A DNA stretch of 8,486 nucleotides from Acidimicrobiaceae bacterium (GCA_003156795.1 PMHU01000054.1:248-8733); one strand, 5' to 3'. Numbered from the stretch's first letter, positions 1 to 5,802 are shown. The notes: generated from the letters alone by a model not told the origin. Program-made: numbers and translations.

Positions 1-425
1 AGCAGCAGGTACAGCGACTCGGGAGTCGTGATGAGGATGTCGGGGGGCCGGCGGACCATGGCCCGGCGGTCCTCGGGTGGGGTGTCGCCGGTGCGAGTGG
101 CGATCCGCAGCTCCGGGAGCTCTACTCCAAGGCGGGCTGCCTCTCGCGCTATGCCCGACAAGGGAGCCCTGAGGTTGCGCGCCACGTCGTAGGTCAGGGC
201 TTTGAGGGGGCTCACATACAGGACCCGGCAACCCTGGCCGGCGCCTTGGGTGAGCAGGCGGTCGAGGGCCCAGAGGAAAGCGGCCAGCGTCTTGCCTGAA
301 CCCGTCGGGGCGAGGATCAGAGTGTGCTCGCCTCGACCGATGGATTCCCACCCTCGGGTCTGGGCCTCGGTGGGCGCGGAGAAGGCACCCTGGAACCAGG
401 CCTCGGTCGCCGGAGAGAAGTCCAC
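1..425 (-). CDS. lhr: Lhr-type ATP-dependent DNA helicase, N-terminal part (cut by window edge)
   Basis: The first 141 residues of a large superfamily 2 DEAD/DEAH helicase are visible; the rest lies beyond the left edge. Seen: an aromatic/PT..Q segment (F11 to Q22), Walker A APTGSGKT at residues 39-46 followed by LAAFLWALDRL, motif Ia SPLKAL at 72-77, TRTGDT at 110-115 and TPESL at 134-138. This order and wording match the Lhr (large helicase-related) family, which unwinds or remodels DNA and RNA-DNA hybrids in repair; full proteins are typically about 1,500 residues in actinobacteria. I chose GTG at 425 because the family usually begins just before F-S-P-A-T..WF and because TACGCT lies 6 nt upstream, as expected of a leaderless start. 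The frame stays open to a GTG at 581, but the extra 52 residues look like non-coding sequence. The gene is divergent from the hypothetical gene at 583. Family call firm; start moderately sure. Confidence 0.93.
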   Translation of the reverse strand, partial: MDFSPATEAWFQGAFSAPTEAQTRGWESIGRGEHTLILAPTGSGKTLAAFLWALDRLLTQGAGQGCRVLYVSPLKALTYDVARNLRAPLSGIAREAARLGVELPELRIATRTGDTPPEDRRAMVRRPPDILITTPESLYLL

Positions 426-446
426 TCCCAGAGCGTACGAGTGGAC
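420..446. promoter_or_regulatory. Perfect inverted repeat around the lhr -10 box and start codon (candidate operator)
   Basis: GTCCACTC (420-427) and GAGTGGAC (439-446) are perfect 8-bp inverted copies separated by 11 bp. The putative lhr -10 hexamer lies inside the spacer and the GTG start codon lies inside one arm. As DNA this looks like an operator for a dimeric repressor. As RNA only the start-codon arm would be in a leaderless lhr transcript, so a start-sequestering hairpin would need a longer transcript. The regulator is unknown. Confidence 0.45.
432..437 (-). promoter_or_regulatory. Putative -10 box of lhr (leaderless)
   Basis: TACGCT on the minus strand fits TAnnnT and is 6 nt before the GTG start, with no Shine-Dalgarno sequence between. 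No good -35 hexamer is seen. Transcription would start at or next to the GTG. The same hexamer at the same 6-nt distance precedes alaX. Confidence 0.45.
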
Positions 447-519
447 AGCGACAATCTGCGACGAGGCGGCGGCGGCGATACCGTCGATCCATGGAAACCG
501 TTCGGCGCAAACGTCACCT

Positions 520-537
520 GGCGGTCCGGCGACCGCC
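520..537. repeat. GC-rich perfect hairpin in the lhr / hypothetical intergenic region
   Basis: GGCGGTC (520-526), loop CGGC, GACCGCC (531-537): a perfect 7-bp stem with a 4-nt loop. It lies in the divergent gap between lhr and the plus-strand gene, so it is not an ordinary terminator; it could be a binding site or a leader structure. No T tract follows on either strand. Confidence 0.35.
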
Positions 538-582
538 GTTCGTGGTCGCGTTCGAGGGCAGGGGCCGCCCCCCGGAATCACG

Positions 583-1065
583 TTGAGCAAGGAGCCCGCC
601 CGGTTGGTGGCCGCGGCGGTATGGAGGGCACAGCCGAAGCTGATAGCGGCACTGGACGAGCGGTTCGGGGAACCGGTCGACGCCTACGTCAACGGGTCGC
701 AAGTCTGGCTGCGTGAGGACGGGCCCGGCGGGATCCTGCTGGAGTGGCGCTTGCACCCCGTCGGTGGGTACCGGAGACCCCCTGGGGTCGACACGTACGA
801 GGTCTTCTCGGCCACCGCACTAGCGCTGGCATCGGGTGAGCAGCCACCGGCGCCGCTCGATCAACTGTGGGACGGTCTCGAGGTGTTCGCCGCCTACGAC
901 GACGACATCGAGCCGCAGCCTCTGACGGCGGCGGCGGTGTTGGCGATCGGGTTCGAACCAGACGCGTCGGGACTGGTGGACCACGAAACCATCGCGGACC
1001 GGTGGGAGCGGACGCGGGGCGCGGTCTCGATCATCGCAAACCTGCTGGACCAGCTCACGAGCTGA
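583..1065 (+). CDS. Hypothetical protein, about 160 aa
   Basis: I do not recognise this family. The protein is soluble, acidic in its second half (AAYDDDIEPQP), and has no membrane segment or signal peptide. It opens with a helix-like stretch (RLVAAAVWRAQPKLIAALDERFG), followed by a probable beta-rich part containing VDAYVNGSQVWLRE and ILLEWRLHPVGGY, and ends with an amphipathic stretch (ISIIANLL-like). Codon use is strongly GC3, and the opposite strand shows no comparable protein. The start is uncertain: TTG at 583 gives a natural MSKEPARL opening, but AAGGAG at 589-594 would serve TTG 604 (9 nt away) or GTG 607 (12 nt). The frame is open much further upstream, but that part is antisense to lhr. 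It is divergent from lhr and convergent with the gene ending at 1123. Its reality as a gene is likely; function unknown. Confidence 0.72.
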   Translation: MSKEPARLVAAAVWRAQPKLIAALDERFGEPVDAYVNGSQVWLREDGPGGILLEWRLHPVGGYRRPPGVDTYEVFSATALALASGEQPPAPLDQLWDGLEVFAAYDDDIEPQPLTAAAVLAIGFEPDASGLVDHETIADRWERTRGAVSIIANLLDQLTS

Positions 1066-1080
1066 GATACGCGAGCGGCC

Positions 1081-1100
1081 GACAACACCCCCGGTGTGTC
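1081..1100. terminator. Hairpin between convergent genes, possible bidirectional terminator
   Basis: GAC-A-ACACC, loop CCC, GGTGT-GTC forms an 8-bp stem with one bulged A (1084). It sits in the 57-bp gap between two convergent stop codons (1065 and 1123), which is where a shared terminator is expected. No clear T tract, so intrinsic termination is only a possibility. Confidence 0.4.
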
Positions 1101-1122
1101 CGTCTCGGCGAGCACCTGGGCG

Positions 1123-1818
1123 CTACTGATCTTGGATTCCGCTGTCGACACCTGAGTCCTGTCGCGGTTGGACCTGCCGTCGCTCCAGCTCGAGCCCGTA
1201 GTGGATGTCCACCTGGCGGAGCACCCAACCGAAGCGGGCCAGACCGTCGACCACGTCGACAGCGAGGAGACCTGCACCCTCAGGCTCATGGTCGTGGGCG
1301 CGCTTGGCCAAGCACATCACGTACCCATCCCACACCGAAGAAGAAACAGCCCGGATCCCCTCGAAGTTGCGCCGCGTGGCCTTGACGACGCGAGTCGACA
1401 AGCCCTGCGGGGGCGAGCCCCCCCGTCGCATGGGCGGCAGGGTCGCCAGGACCGGCACCGCTCCAGCCCCGAACGTCCGAGGATGGGCCTCAACCACGAC
1501 GTGCGCGACATACGAGCGGCTGACGATCTGGACGCCCGATGCCGGGCTCAGGGTCGGGATCGGCCGCTCCAAGCGCTCGAGGTAGTCCAGCGCCAGTGGC
1601 GAAGTCAGAGCACTGAGAGACGCAACCGACGCCATCTCAGCGTCAACGTCCCGGTCCAGTCGCATCGCTGTCGATCCGTCTCGTCCGAGCGAGGACAGGT
1701 AGGCGTCGAGTTGGGAGCTGTCCACCCGCCGGTCGGCCGGTCGGACCGATACCGACTGCCGCCTCCACGCGGCAACCTTCCCGAGTATCGGGACGCCTTC
1801 CAATCCGCGCTGCGCCAC
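1123..1818 (-). CDS. Uncharacterised protein, about 231 aa, downstream of the Nudix gene
   Basis: I do not recognise this family. The protein is soluble, without a signal peptide or membrane helix, fairly basic and Arg-rich. A central part runs through SPLALDYLERLERPIPTL, then a hydrophobic strand-like stretch (SYVAHVVVEAHP), a Gly/Pro-rich piece (PPMRRGGSPPQG), and a C-terminal part with WDGYVMCLAKRAHDH and LLAVDVVDGLARFGWV. Codon use is GC3-rich and in step with the neighbours, whereas the opposite strand gives a long but His/Arg/Pro-rich antisense frame, so I take the minus strand as coding. The GTG start at 1818 is 15 bp after the Nudix stop, suggesting co-transcription. No good Shine-Dalgarno sequence is seen, and TTG a few codons inside or an internal ATG are alternatives. 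Function cannot be given; the tight linkage to a Nudix hydrolase is the only clue. Confidence 0.68.
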   Translation of the reverse strand: MAQRGLEGVPILGKVAAWRRQSVSVRPADRRVDSSQLDAYLSSLGRDGSTAMRLDRDVDAEMASVASLSALTSPLALDYLERLERPIPTLSPASGVQIVSRSYVAHVVVEAHPRTFGAGAVPVLATLPPMRRGGSPPQGLSTRVVKATRRNFEGIRAVSSSVWDGYVMCLAKRAHDHEPEGAGLLAVDVVDGLARFGWVLRQVDIHYGLELERRQVQPRQDSGVDSGIQDQ

Positions 1819-1833
1819 GACCGGCGCCCCGAC

Positions 1834-2517
1834 CTAGCTCCGCCAGATCGCCGGGCGCGGCGTGTCGAAGACCACGTCGATGGGCTCGCCTCTGATGGCT
1901 TTGAACGCCATGTACTTCCAATGCCCGCCGCCGGCCAGGGGCTCGGGCAACGCGTCCTCGGCGAACCATCCGACGTCGCGGGTCTCCAAAGGGTGGGCCC
2001 GCAAACCGCCGCCAACCGCCCTGCACTGGAAGACGAGCGAATAGAACGGAAGACCTCGGGCGCCGAGGCGCAGCCCGTCGAAGACCGCAACCAGCCGCAC
2101 CGGCTCGACGAGGATCCCCGCCTCTTCCTCTACCTCCTTGACCACGACCTCTGCGGCCGAGTAGCCGACGTCGGCCCAGCCGGTCGGGTACAGCCAAACG
2201 CCGGAATCGCCGCGCTGGATCAGAAGCAGCTCGCCGTCGTCGTTGCCAACGATCGCACCGACGGCGACCTTCGGAGTGACGTAGCCGGCTACCCCGTGAC
2301 CGACGCTGTCGAGCCAGCCCGCCAGCACTTCCTTTTCGTCGAACCGGCCTTCGTCGTGGCCGGCCGCCACCCGGATGTCAGCGGCCACCTTCAGGATTTC
2401 CTCGAAGCGCTCCTGCTCGTACAGGCTCTCCGTGAAGGCCAGGCCAGTCCGAGCGATACCGGCGAGCGCCTCACTCCACCGCACGAGGTCTAGGTCCGTG
2501 ACCATCTTCTCCGGCAT
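1834..2517 (-). CDS. Nudix hydrolase with N-terminal NUDIX_N-type domain (ADP-ribose pyrophosphatase-like)
   Basis: A 227-residue cytoplasmic hydrolase of nucleoside diphosphates linked to another moiety. Residues about 10-65 (EALAGIARTGLAF, YEQERFEEIL) match the helical N-terminal domain often found before Nudix folds in ADP-ribose/NDP-sugar pyrophosphatase relatives. The Nudix fold follows from about residue 82. The Nudix box runs from G113 to I135: G113, then Y119 where the consensus has Glu, then K127-E128-V129-E130-E131-E132-A133-G134, so the metal-binding E128, E131 and E132 are kept while Arg is replaced by Lys. The PTGWADVG wording is typical of this subfamily as I recall it. The ATG at 2517 is supported by TAGTCT 8 nt upstream; ATG at 2505 is the alternative. 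It lies 48 bp after the flavoprotein gene stop and precedes an unknown gene by 15 bp. The physiological substrate is not predictable from sequence. Confidence 0.9.
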   Translation of the reverse strand: MPEKMVTDLDLVRWSEALAGIARTGLAFTESLYEQERFEEILKVAADIRVAAGHDEGRFDEKEVLAGWLDSVGHGVAGYVTPKVAVGAIVGNDDGELLLIQRGDSGVWLYPTGWADVGYSAAEVVVKEVEEEAGILVEPVRLVAVFDGLRLGARGLPFYSLVFQCRAVGGGLRAHPLETRDVGWFAEDALPEPLAGGGHWKYMAFKAIRGEPIDVVFDTPRPAIWRS

Positions 2518-2525
2518 CGGGTCCG

Positions 2526-2531
2526 AGACTA
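2526..2531 (-). promoter_or_regulatory. Putative -10 box of the Nudix gene (leaderless)
   Basis: TAGTCT on the minus strand, 8 nt before the ATG at 2517. No Shine-Dalgarno sequence and no recognisable -35. It lies in the 48-bp gap after the upstream flavoprotein gene, so the Nudix gene may have its own promoter in addition to read-through. Confidence 0.45.
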
Positions 2532-2565
2532 CCGCCGATCACCAGGGCGTCCTCCGCCGCTTGGG

Positions 2566-3900
2566 TCACAGCTGGGGCAGCACCGCCCGGGCGGCTACCT
2601 GCACCGGATCCCACACGGGGGAAAAGGGCGGGGCGTAGCCAAGGTCGAGGCCGACCAGGTCCTCGACGGTGAGATGACCGGAGAGGGCGGCGGCAACGAC
2701 GTCCACCCGCTTGGCCGACCCGTGACCACCGACGATCTGGGCGCCGAGCAGCCGGCCCGACCGTCGCTCGGCGACCACCTTGACGGTGATGGGGTGCGAC
2801 TCTGGCATGTAGCCCGCGGCCGTGGTGGCGTCTATCCGTGATGCGACTGCGGAGAACCCGGCTCGCTTCGCTTCGTCCTCTGTCAGACCGGTGCGCCCGA
2901 TCTCGGTCTGGCAAACACGGGTGACGGCCGTACCCAGCACGCCGGGGAAAGTGGCGTAGCCCCCGCTCATGTTGATCCCGGCGACGCGGCCCTGCTTGTT
3001 GGCCACGGTGCCGAGCGCAACGTAGACCGGATGCCCGGACACCACGTGGACCGACTGGCAGCAGTCGCCGGCCGCCCAGACCCCATCGGCTGAGGTCCGC
3101 TGTTGCCTGTCGACTTCGAGGCCTTCATGGACACCCGTCTGGAGCCCGGCCTCGGTGCCGAGGCCGCTATTGGGCTCCACGCCCAGGCCGAGGATGACCA
3201 GGTCGGCGGCGATGTCGCCGGCCGCCGTCCTGACGTGGGTTTCGGTGATCGCTTCTGCCCGCACCCCGACTCGGACGTCGATACCCCGGTTTCGTAGCGC
3301 CCTGGCGACGAGTGCCCCCATATCGGGATCCAGGCTGCCCATCACCTCGGGTCGAGCTTCGATGACCGTCACCGTTGCGCCCCTGACGACGAACGCTTCG
3401 GCCAACTCCAATCCGACGTAGCCGCTGCCGATCACCGTCACCCGCTTGACCCGGCGCTTGCCTGCGTCGGCAAGAAGGCGGCTGGAATCGTCGAGGGTCT
3501 GCACACCGTGTACGTGAGGCAGGTCAGCGCCGGGCAGATCCGGCCGGCGCGGCCGGGCCCCCGTTGCAATGTGGAGCATGTCGAAGCCGAGGTGGAAGGT
3601 CCGGTCGTGGGCCAAGTTGTGGACCTCGGCCCGGCGCGCTTCGAGATCGAGACCGACCACCTCGTGTTGGGTTCTTACGTCGATATGCATGGCTCGGAAG
3701 TCCTCGGGAGTGCGGACGACCAGGTCCTCGATTTCGTGAACCGCGCCGGATGCCAGGTACGGGATCCCGCATGCCGAATAGCTCGTCCAATTTCCCTTCT
3801 CCAGCGCAACGATCTCGAGCGTCGGGGCTCGCCGGCGCGCTTGCGCGGCGGCAGCCATGCCGGCGGCGTCCCCTCCGATGACCAGCAGGCGTTCTCCCAT
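2566..3900 (-). CDS. FAD-dependent pyridine nucleotide-disulfide oxidoreductase, CoA-disulfide reductase-like
   Basis: A 444-residue flavoprotein of the single-cysteine class that includes CoA-disulfide reductase, NADH oxidase and NADH peroxidase. Seen: N-terminal FAD-binding GGDAAG at 9-14; the redox-active SYSACGIPY at 40-48 with C44 as the single active cysteine; the ATG second-FAD motif at 112-114; an NAD(P)H-binding GSGYVGLELAEAF at 158-170; the GD motif AAGD at 276-279; and a C-terminal dimerisation domain from about 320. Y364 and Y422 are 58 residues apart, the same spacing as I recall for the two functional tyrosines of the Staphylococcus aureus CoA-disulfide reductase; Y422 sits in YAPPFSPVWDPV, a family signature. 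This favours CoA-disulfide or related low-molecular-weight disulfide reduction (or persulfide reduction) over NADH oxidase, but I cannot separate these. The ATG start at 3900 is supported by TAGAGT 7 nt upstream. Divergent from a small Cys-rich protein gene. Confidence 0.92.
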   Translation of the reverse strand: MGERLLVIGGDAAGMAAAAQARRRAPTLEIVALEKGNWTSYSACGIPYLASGAVHEIEDLVVRTPEDFRAMHIDVRTQHEVVGLDLEARRAEVHNLAHDRTFHLGFDMLHIATGARPRRPDLPGADLPHVHGVQTLDDSSRLLADAGKRRVKRVTVIGSGYVGLELAEAFVVRGATVTVIEARPEVMGSLDPDMGALVARALRNRGIDVRVGVRAEAITETHVRTAAGDIAADLVILGLGVEPNSGLGTEAGLQTGVHEGLEVDRQQRTSADGVWAAGDCCQSVHVVSGHPVYVALGTVANKQGRVAGINMSGGYATFPGVLGTAVTRVCQTEIGRTGLTEDEAKRAGFSAVASRIDATTAAGYMPESHPITVKVVAERRSGRLLGAQIVGGHGSAKRVDVVAAALSGHLTVEDLVGLDLGYAPPFSPVWDPVQVAARAVLPQL

Positions 3901-3907
3901 CGGAGAG

Positions 3908-3913
3908 ACTCTA
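3908..3913 (-). promoter_or_regulatory. Putative -10 box of the CoA-disulfide-reductase-like gene (leaderless)
   Basis: TAGAGT on the minus strand, 7 nt before the ATG at 3900, with no Shine-Dalgarno sequence between. No -35 hexamer near the TTGACA consensus is seen. It lies in the 85-bp divergent gap shared with the small Cys-rich gene. Confidence 0.45.
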
Positions 3914-3985
3914 AGCGGGCCGGTCTCATCGCTTACCGTTCCGTGGTGACAACGACCGGAGCACGGTGCGTGCCAACATGGCGGG

Positions 3986-4240
3986 ATGGGCGTCCGCGAC
4001 GACTGTCGCCACTATCTTCACCGGAGCACGCCCACGGGCGAAGCCATGCAGCGCTGCCGGCTGGCGGTCAACGAGGAAGGCCCCTTCGCCTGCCCCGAGG
4101 GCTGTCTGTTCTTCGAGCCCCGGGCCGTTTCGGGTGCGGGCTGGACGCAGCCGTCGAGTCAGCCCATGAGCAACACGGCCGACGCCCTGTACGCCCTGCC
4201 ACCCGAAAGCAAGCGCAAGAAGGGCCGCAAGAAGCGCTGA
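3986..4240 (+). CDS. Small Cys-rich protein, 84 aa, probable metal-binding, unknown function
   Basis: A compact protein with four cysteines and two nearby histidines: C7-R-H9-Y-L-H12, C24 in QRCRL, then C36-P-E-G-C40 followed by LFFEPR. The CPEGC pair together with C7 and C24 could form a C4 zinc or iron-sulfur site. The C-terminal tail is strongly basic (ESKRKKGRKKR, residues 74-84), which might contact nucleic acid or the ribosome. I recall similar short proteins with RC.L and FACPEGC in actinobacteria without an assigned role. The ATG at 3986 gives the natural MGVRDDCRHY opening; there is no Shine-Dalgarno sequence, and unlike the neighbours no TAnnnT box lies 6-8 nt upstream (the nearest is TACCGT at 3934-3939). 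Divergent from the flavoprotein gene and convergent with the conserved unknown ending at 4281. Confidence 0.82.
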   Translation: MGVRDDCRHYLHRSTPTGEAMQRCRLAVNEEGPFACPEGCLFFEPRAVSGAGWTQPSSQPMSNTADALYALPPESKRKKGRKKR

Positions 4241-4266
4241 CCGGGAGGCCCAGCCGCGGGACCCGG
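4241..4266. terminator. Weak inverted repeat between convergent genes
   Basis: CCGGG (4241-4245) directly after the stop of the small Cys-rich gene pairs with CCCGG (4262-4266) over a 16-nt loop. It occupies the 40-bp gap between convergent stops. The stem is short and there is no T tract, so a terminator role is only a guess. Confidence 0.2.
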
Positions 4267-4280
4267 AGAACCCGAGCCGA

Positions 4281-4745
4281 TCAGCCGGTGAGGTGACGGC
4301 GCTTGTGCTCGAAGGCCTTGGCCGCCCCCCACCGGATCCCGAGCTCGGCCAGGGCAGGATCGACGTCAGCGAACGATGTGGGAGAGAGGTCGTAGTCGTC
4401 GCCTGGAAAGGCCTCGACCGAGAACCGGTCCCGTTGTACTGGCGGCACCCCGATCGCGTTGATCACTCCGGTCGGGTACTTGACCGCGCTTCGGAGCAGC
4501 GCGAGCGGCGTGGTGCGCTGATCGTCGATGTCGCTAAGGAGCAGCGCCCGCACAGAAGCGCCGGCTTCATCCCGCGCCTGTCGCCCGGCGACGTCCGCCG
4601 CCTCGGCGACCTCCGGCGAGACCTCCCCGGCCCATGCCGTTACCACCGTCGTCACGGATCGGACCACCCACTTAGGGAGGGCCTCTTCTATGCCGTCGGC
4701 CAGGGCAGTCGCATGGGTCTCGATCGACTCATCCGAGCCGCTCAT
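4281..4745 (-). CDS. Conserved uncharacterised actinobacterial protein, 154 aa
   Basis: A soluble protein without signal peptide or membrane segment. The N-terminal half is helical (ALADGIEEALPKWVVRSVTTVV, then an Ala/Glu-rich stretch). Conspicuous blocks are DIDDQRTTPLALLR at 72-85, KYPTGVI at 89-95, GVPPVQRDRF at 99-108, and a C-terminal GIRWGAAKAFEHKRR at 136-150. These look like highly constrained motifs, and I recall similar proteins in many actinobacteria without a known function. The ATG at 4745 follows the NIL gene stop after 2 bp, so the two are very likely translationally coupled; the frame is open a further 20 codons upstream, but that part overlaps the NIL gene antisense to nothing useful and is Arg-rich. 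It is the last gene of the hemQ-alaX-larE-NIL cluster and meets the small Cys-rich gene tail to tail. No function is proposed. Confidence 0.85.
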   Translation of the reverse strand: MSGSDESIETHATALADGIEEALPKWVVRSVTTVVTAWAGEVSPEVAEAADVAGRQARDEAGASVRALLLSDIDDQRTTPLALLRSAVKYPTGVINAIGVPPVQRDRFSVEAFPGDDYDLSPTSFADVDPALAELGIRWGAAKAFEHKRRHLTG

Positions 4746-4747
4746 CC

Positions 4748-4987
4748 TCAGCTCTCGAGCGGATGGTCGAGTCGGTCGACATCCACGCCGATCTGCTCCA
4801 ACCACGCGATGGCCGCATCCACCGCGGGCTCCTCGCCGTCGAGCTCGCAGACGATCCAGCCGACCTCGTCGGTCACATCGGCCCGCCGGATGTTCGGCGT
4901 CACGTTGAAGCGTTGTACGACTTCTGCGATCACGGGCCTGCGAATCAGATCGGTCGGAAACGTGAGACGCACCCTAGCTGCGATCAC
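4748..4987 (-). CDS. Stand-alone NIL-domain protein, 79 aa
   Basis: The whole protein is one NIL domain: RVRLTFPTDLIRRPVIAEVVQRFNV at the start, the central NIRRADVTDEVGWIVCELDGE, and the amphipathic AVDAAIAWLEQIGVDVDRL. The NIL fold is a ferredoxin-like alpha/beta unit known as the C-terminal substrate-sensing domain of the methionine transporter ATPase MetN and as a domain attached to some 4Fe-4S ferredoxins; free-standing copies are common but uncharacterised. It starts with a GTG whose GTGA overlaps the stop codon of larE (4984-4987), so its translation is coupled to LarE, and its own stop is 2 bp before the next start. The linkage to a sulfur transferase suggests a role in sulfur handling or as a small ligand sensor, which is inference. 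One cysteine (in WIVCEL) is present and no Fe-S motif. Confidence 0.88.
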   Translation of the reverse strand: MIAARVRLTFPTDLIRRPVIAEVVQRFNVTPNIRRADVTDEVGWIVCELDGEEPAVDAAIAWLEQIGVDVDRLDHPLES

Positions 4988-5802
4988 GTACCTAATCCGG
5001 CGTTGAGGTTGCCCGAACGGAAACCTTCCAGATCGACGGTCACGTAGCGGTACCCAGCGGCTTTGACGGCTTCGACGACCTCGGATCGGTTCGTGAAGGC
5101 CCGTTCGAGGTCGGCCCCAGCCAGTTCGATGCGGGCCAAGTCGCCGTAGTGACGCACCCGCAATTCCCGGAAGCCCAGACCTCGAAGCGCTTCCTCCGCT
5201 CGGGCCACGCGGTTGAGGGTGCCCAAGCTCACCTCAGTACCGTATGGCACGCGCGAGGCCAGGCAAGCGGCCGCGGGCTTGTCCCAGACCTCGAGGCCGA
5301 GGTCCTTGGCCGCCCGCCGTACGTCCGTCTTGGTGAACCCGGCGGCGACCAGCGGAAAGACAGCCCCGCGCTCGCGGGCCGCCCTCTGACCCGGACGGTG
5401 GTCCGAGAGGTCATCGACGTTGACCCCCAGTGCCACCACGGCCCGTTCCGCCTCGGCCAGCGGCGCCAAGCGATCCATGAGCTCGCTCTTGCAGTGGTAG
5501 CAGCGGTCGGGGCCGTTTGCCACGTACCCCGGTCGCGCCCCCTCGTCGGTGTACACCTCGGTCCAACGAAGGCCCCAGGACTCCGCCAGACGGCGACAGT
5601 CATCATGCTCTGCGGGGGCAAGGGAGGGCGAAATGGCCGTCGCGGCCAGGGCGCTTCCTGGTCCGAGGACGTCGTTGGCCACCCATGCGAGCAAGCCGGA
5701 GTCGACCCCGCCGCTGAAGGCGACCACCATGCGCTGCGCCGACGCCACGGATTCGCGCAGCACGTCCATGCTTGCAGCGGACCGGGATCCCGAGATTTTC
5801 AC
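4984..5802 (-). CDS. larE: LarE-type ATP-dependent sulfur transferase
   Basis: A 272-residue PP-loop ATPase/sulfur transferase. Seen: SGGVDS (residues 30-35) adenylate-forming PP-loop; D-R-C101-YH-C104-KSEL; the DDLSDHRPGQRA substrate-region motif; FTKTDVRRAAKDLGL; KPAAACLASRVPYG with C180; HYGDLARIEL; and the C-terminal YRYVTVDLEGFRSGNLN. LarE adenylates the pyridinium bis-carboxylate precursor of the nickel-pincer nucleotide and inserts sulfur. In the Lactiplantibacillus plantarum enzyme a single cysteine (Cys176) is sacrificed; here C180 aligns with it, and the added C101-x-x-C104 pair fits the other, [4Fe-4S]-containing LarE type. GTG at 5802 overlaps the alaX stop as GTGA, with GAGG 7 nt upstream; ATG 5769 is an alternative 11 codons in. 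No larB, larC or lactate racemase is in view, so its physiological target could be different. Confidence 0.95.
   Translation of the reverse strand: MKISGSRSAASMDVLRESVASAQRMVVAFSGGVDSGLLAWVANDVLGPGSALAATAISPSLAPAEHDDCRRLAESWGLRWTEVYTDEGARPGYVANGPDRCYHCKSELMDRLAPLAEAERAVVALGVNVDDLSDHRPGQRAARERGAVFPLVAAGFTKTDVRRAAKDLGLEVWDKPAAACLASRVPYGTEVSLGTLNRVARAEEALRGLGFRELRVRHYGDLARIELAGADLERAFTNRSEVVEAVKAAGYRYVTVDLEGFRSGNLNAGLGT

Noticed and set aside
426..581. N-terminal extension of lhr to GTG 581
   Set aside because: The extra 52 residues are Pro/Arg/Ala-rich and lie before the usual start of the family; the GTG at 425 has a -10 box in place.
202..582. N-terminal extension of the plus-strand hypothetical gene back to 202
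   Set aside because: That part is antisense to the lhr helicase motifs and its residues look like shadow sequence (Arg/Pro/Trp-rich), so the gene must start at about 583 or later.
867..1385. Plus-strand frame running across the convergent gap
   Set aside because: It overlaps two better genes and encodes a strongly Arg/Gly-rich product typical of a shadow frame.
1168..2493. Plus-strand open frame of 441 codons covering the Nudix and unknown genes
   Set aside because: Its product is His/Arg/Pro-rich and lies antisense to a clear Nudix hydrolase; such long antisense frames are usual in GC-rich DNA.
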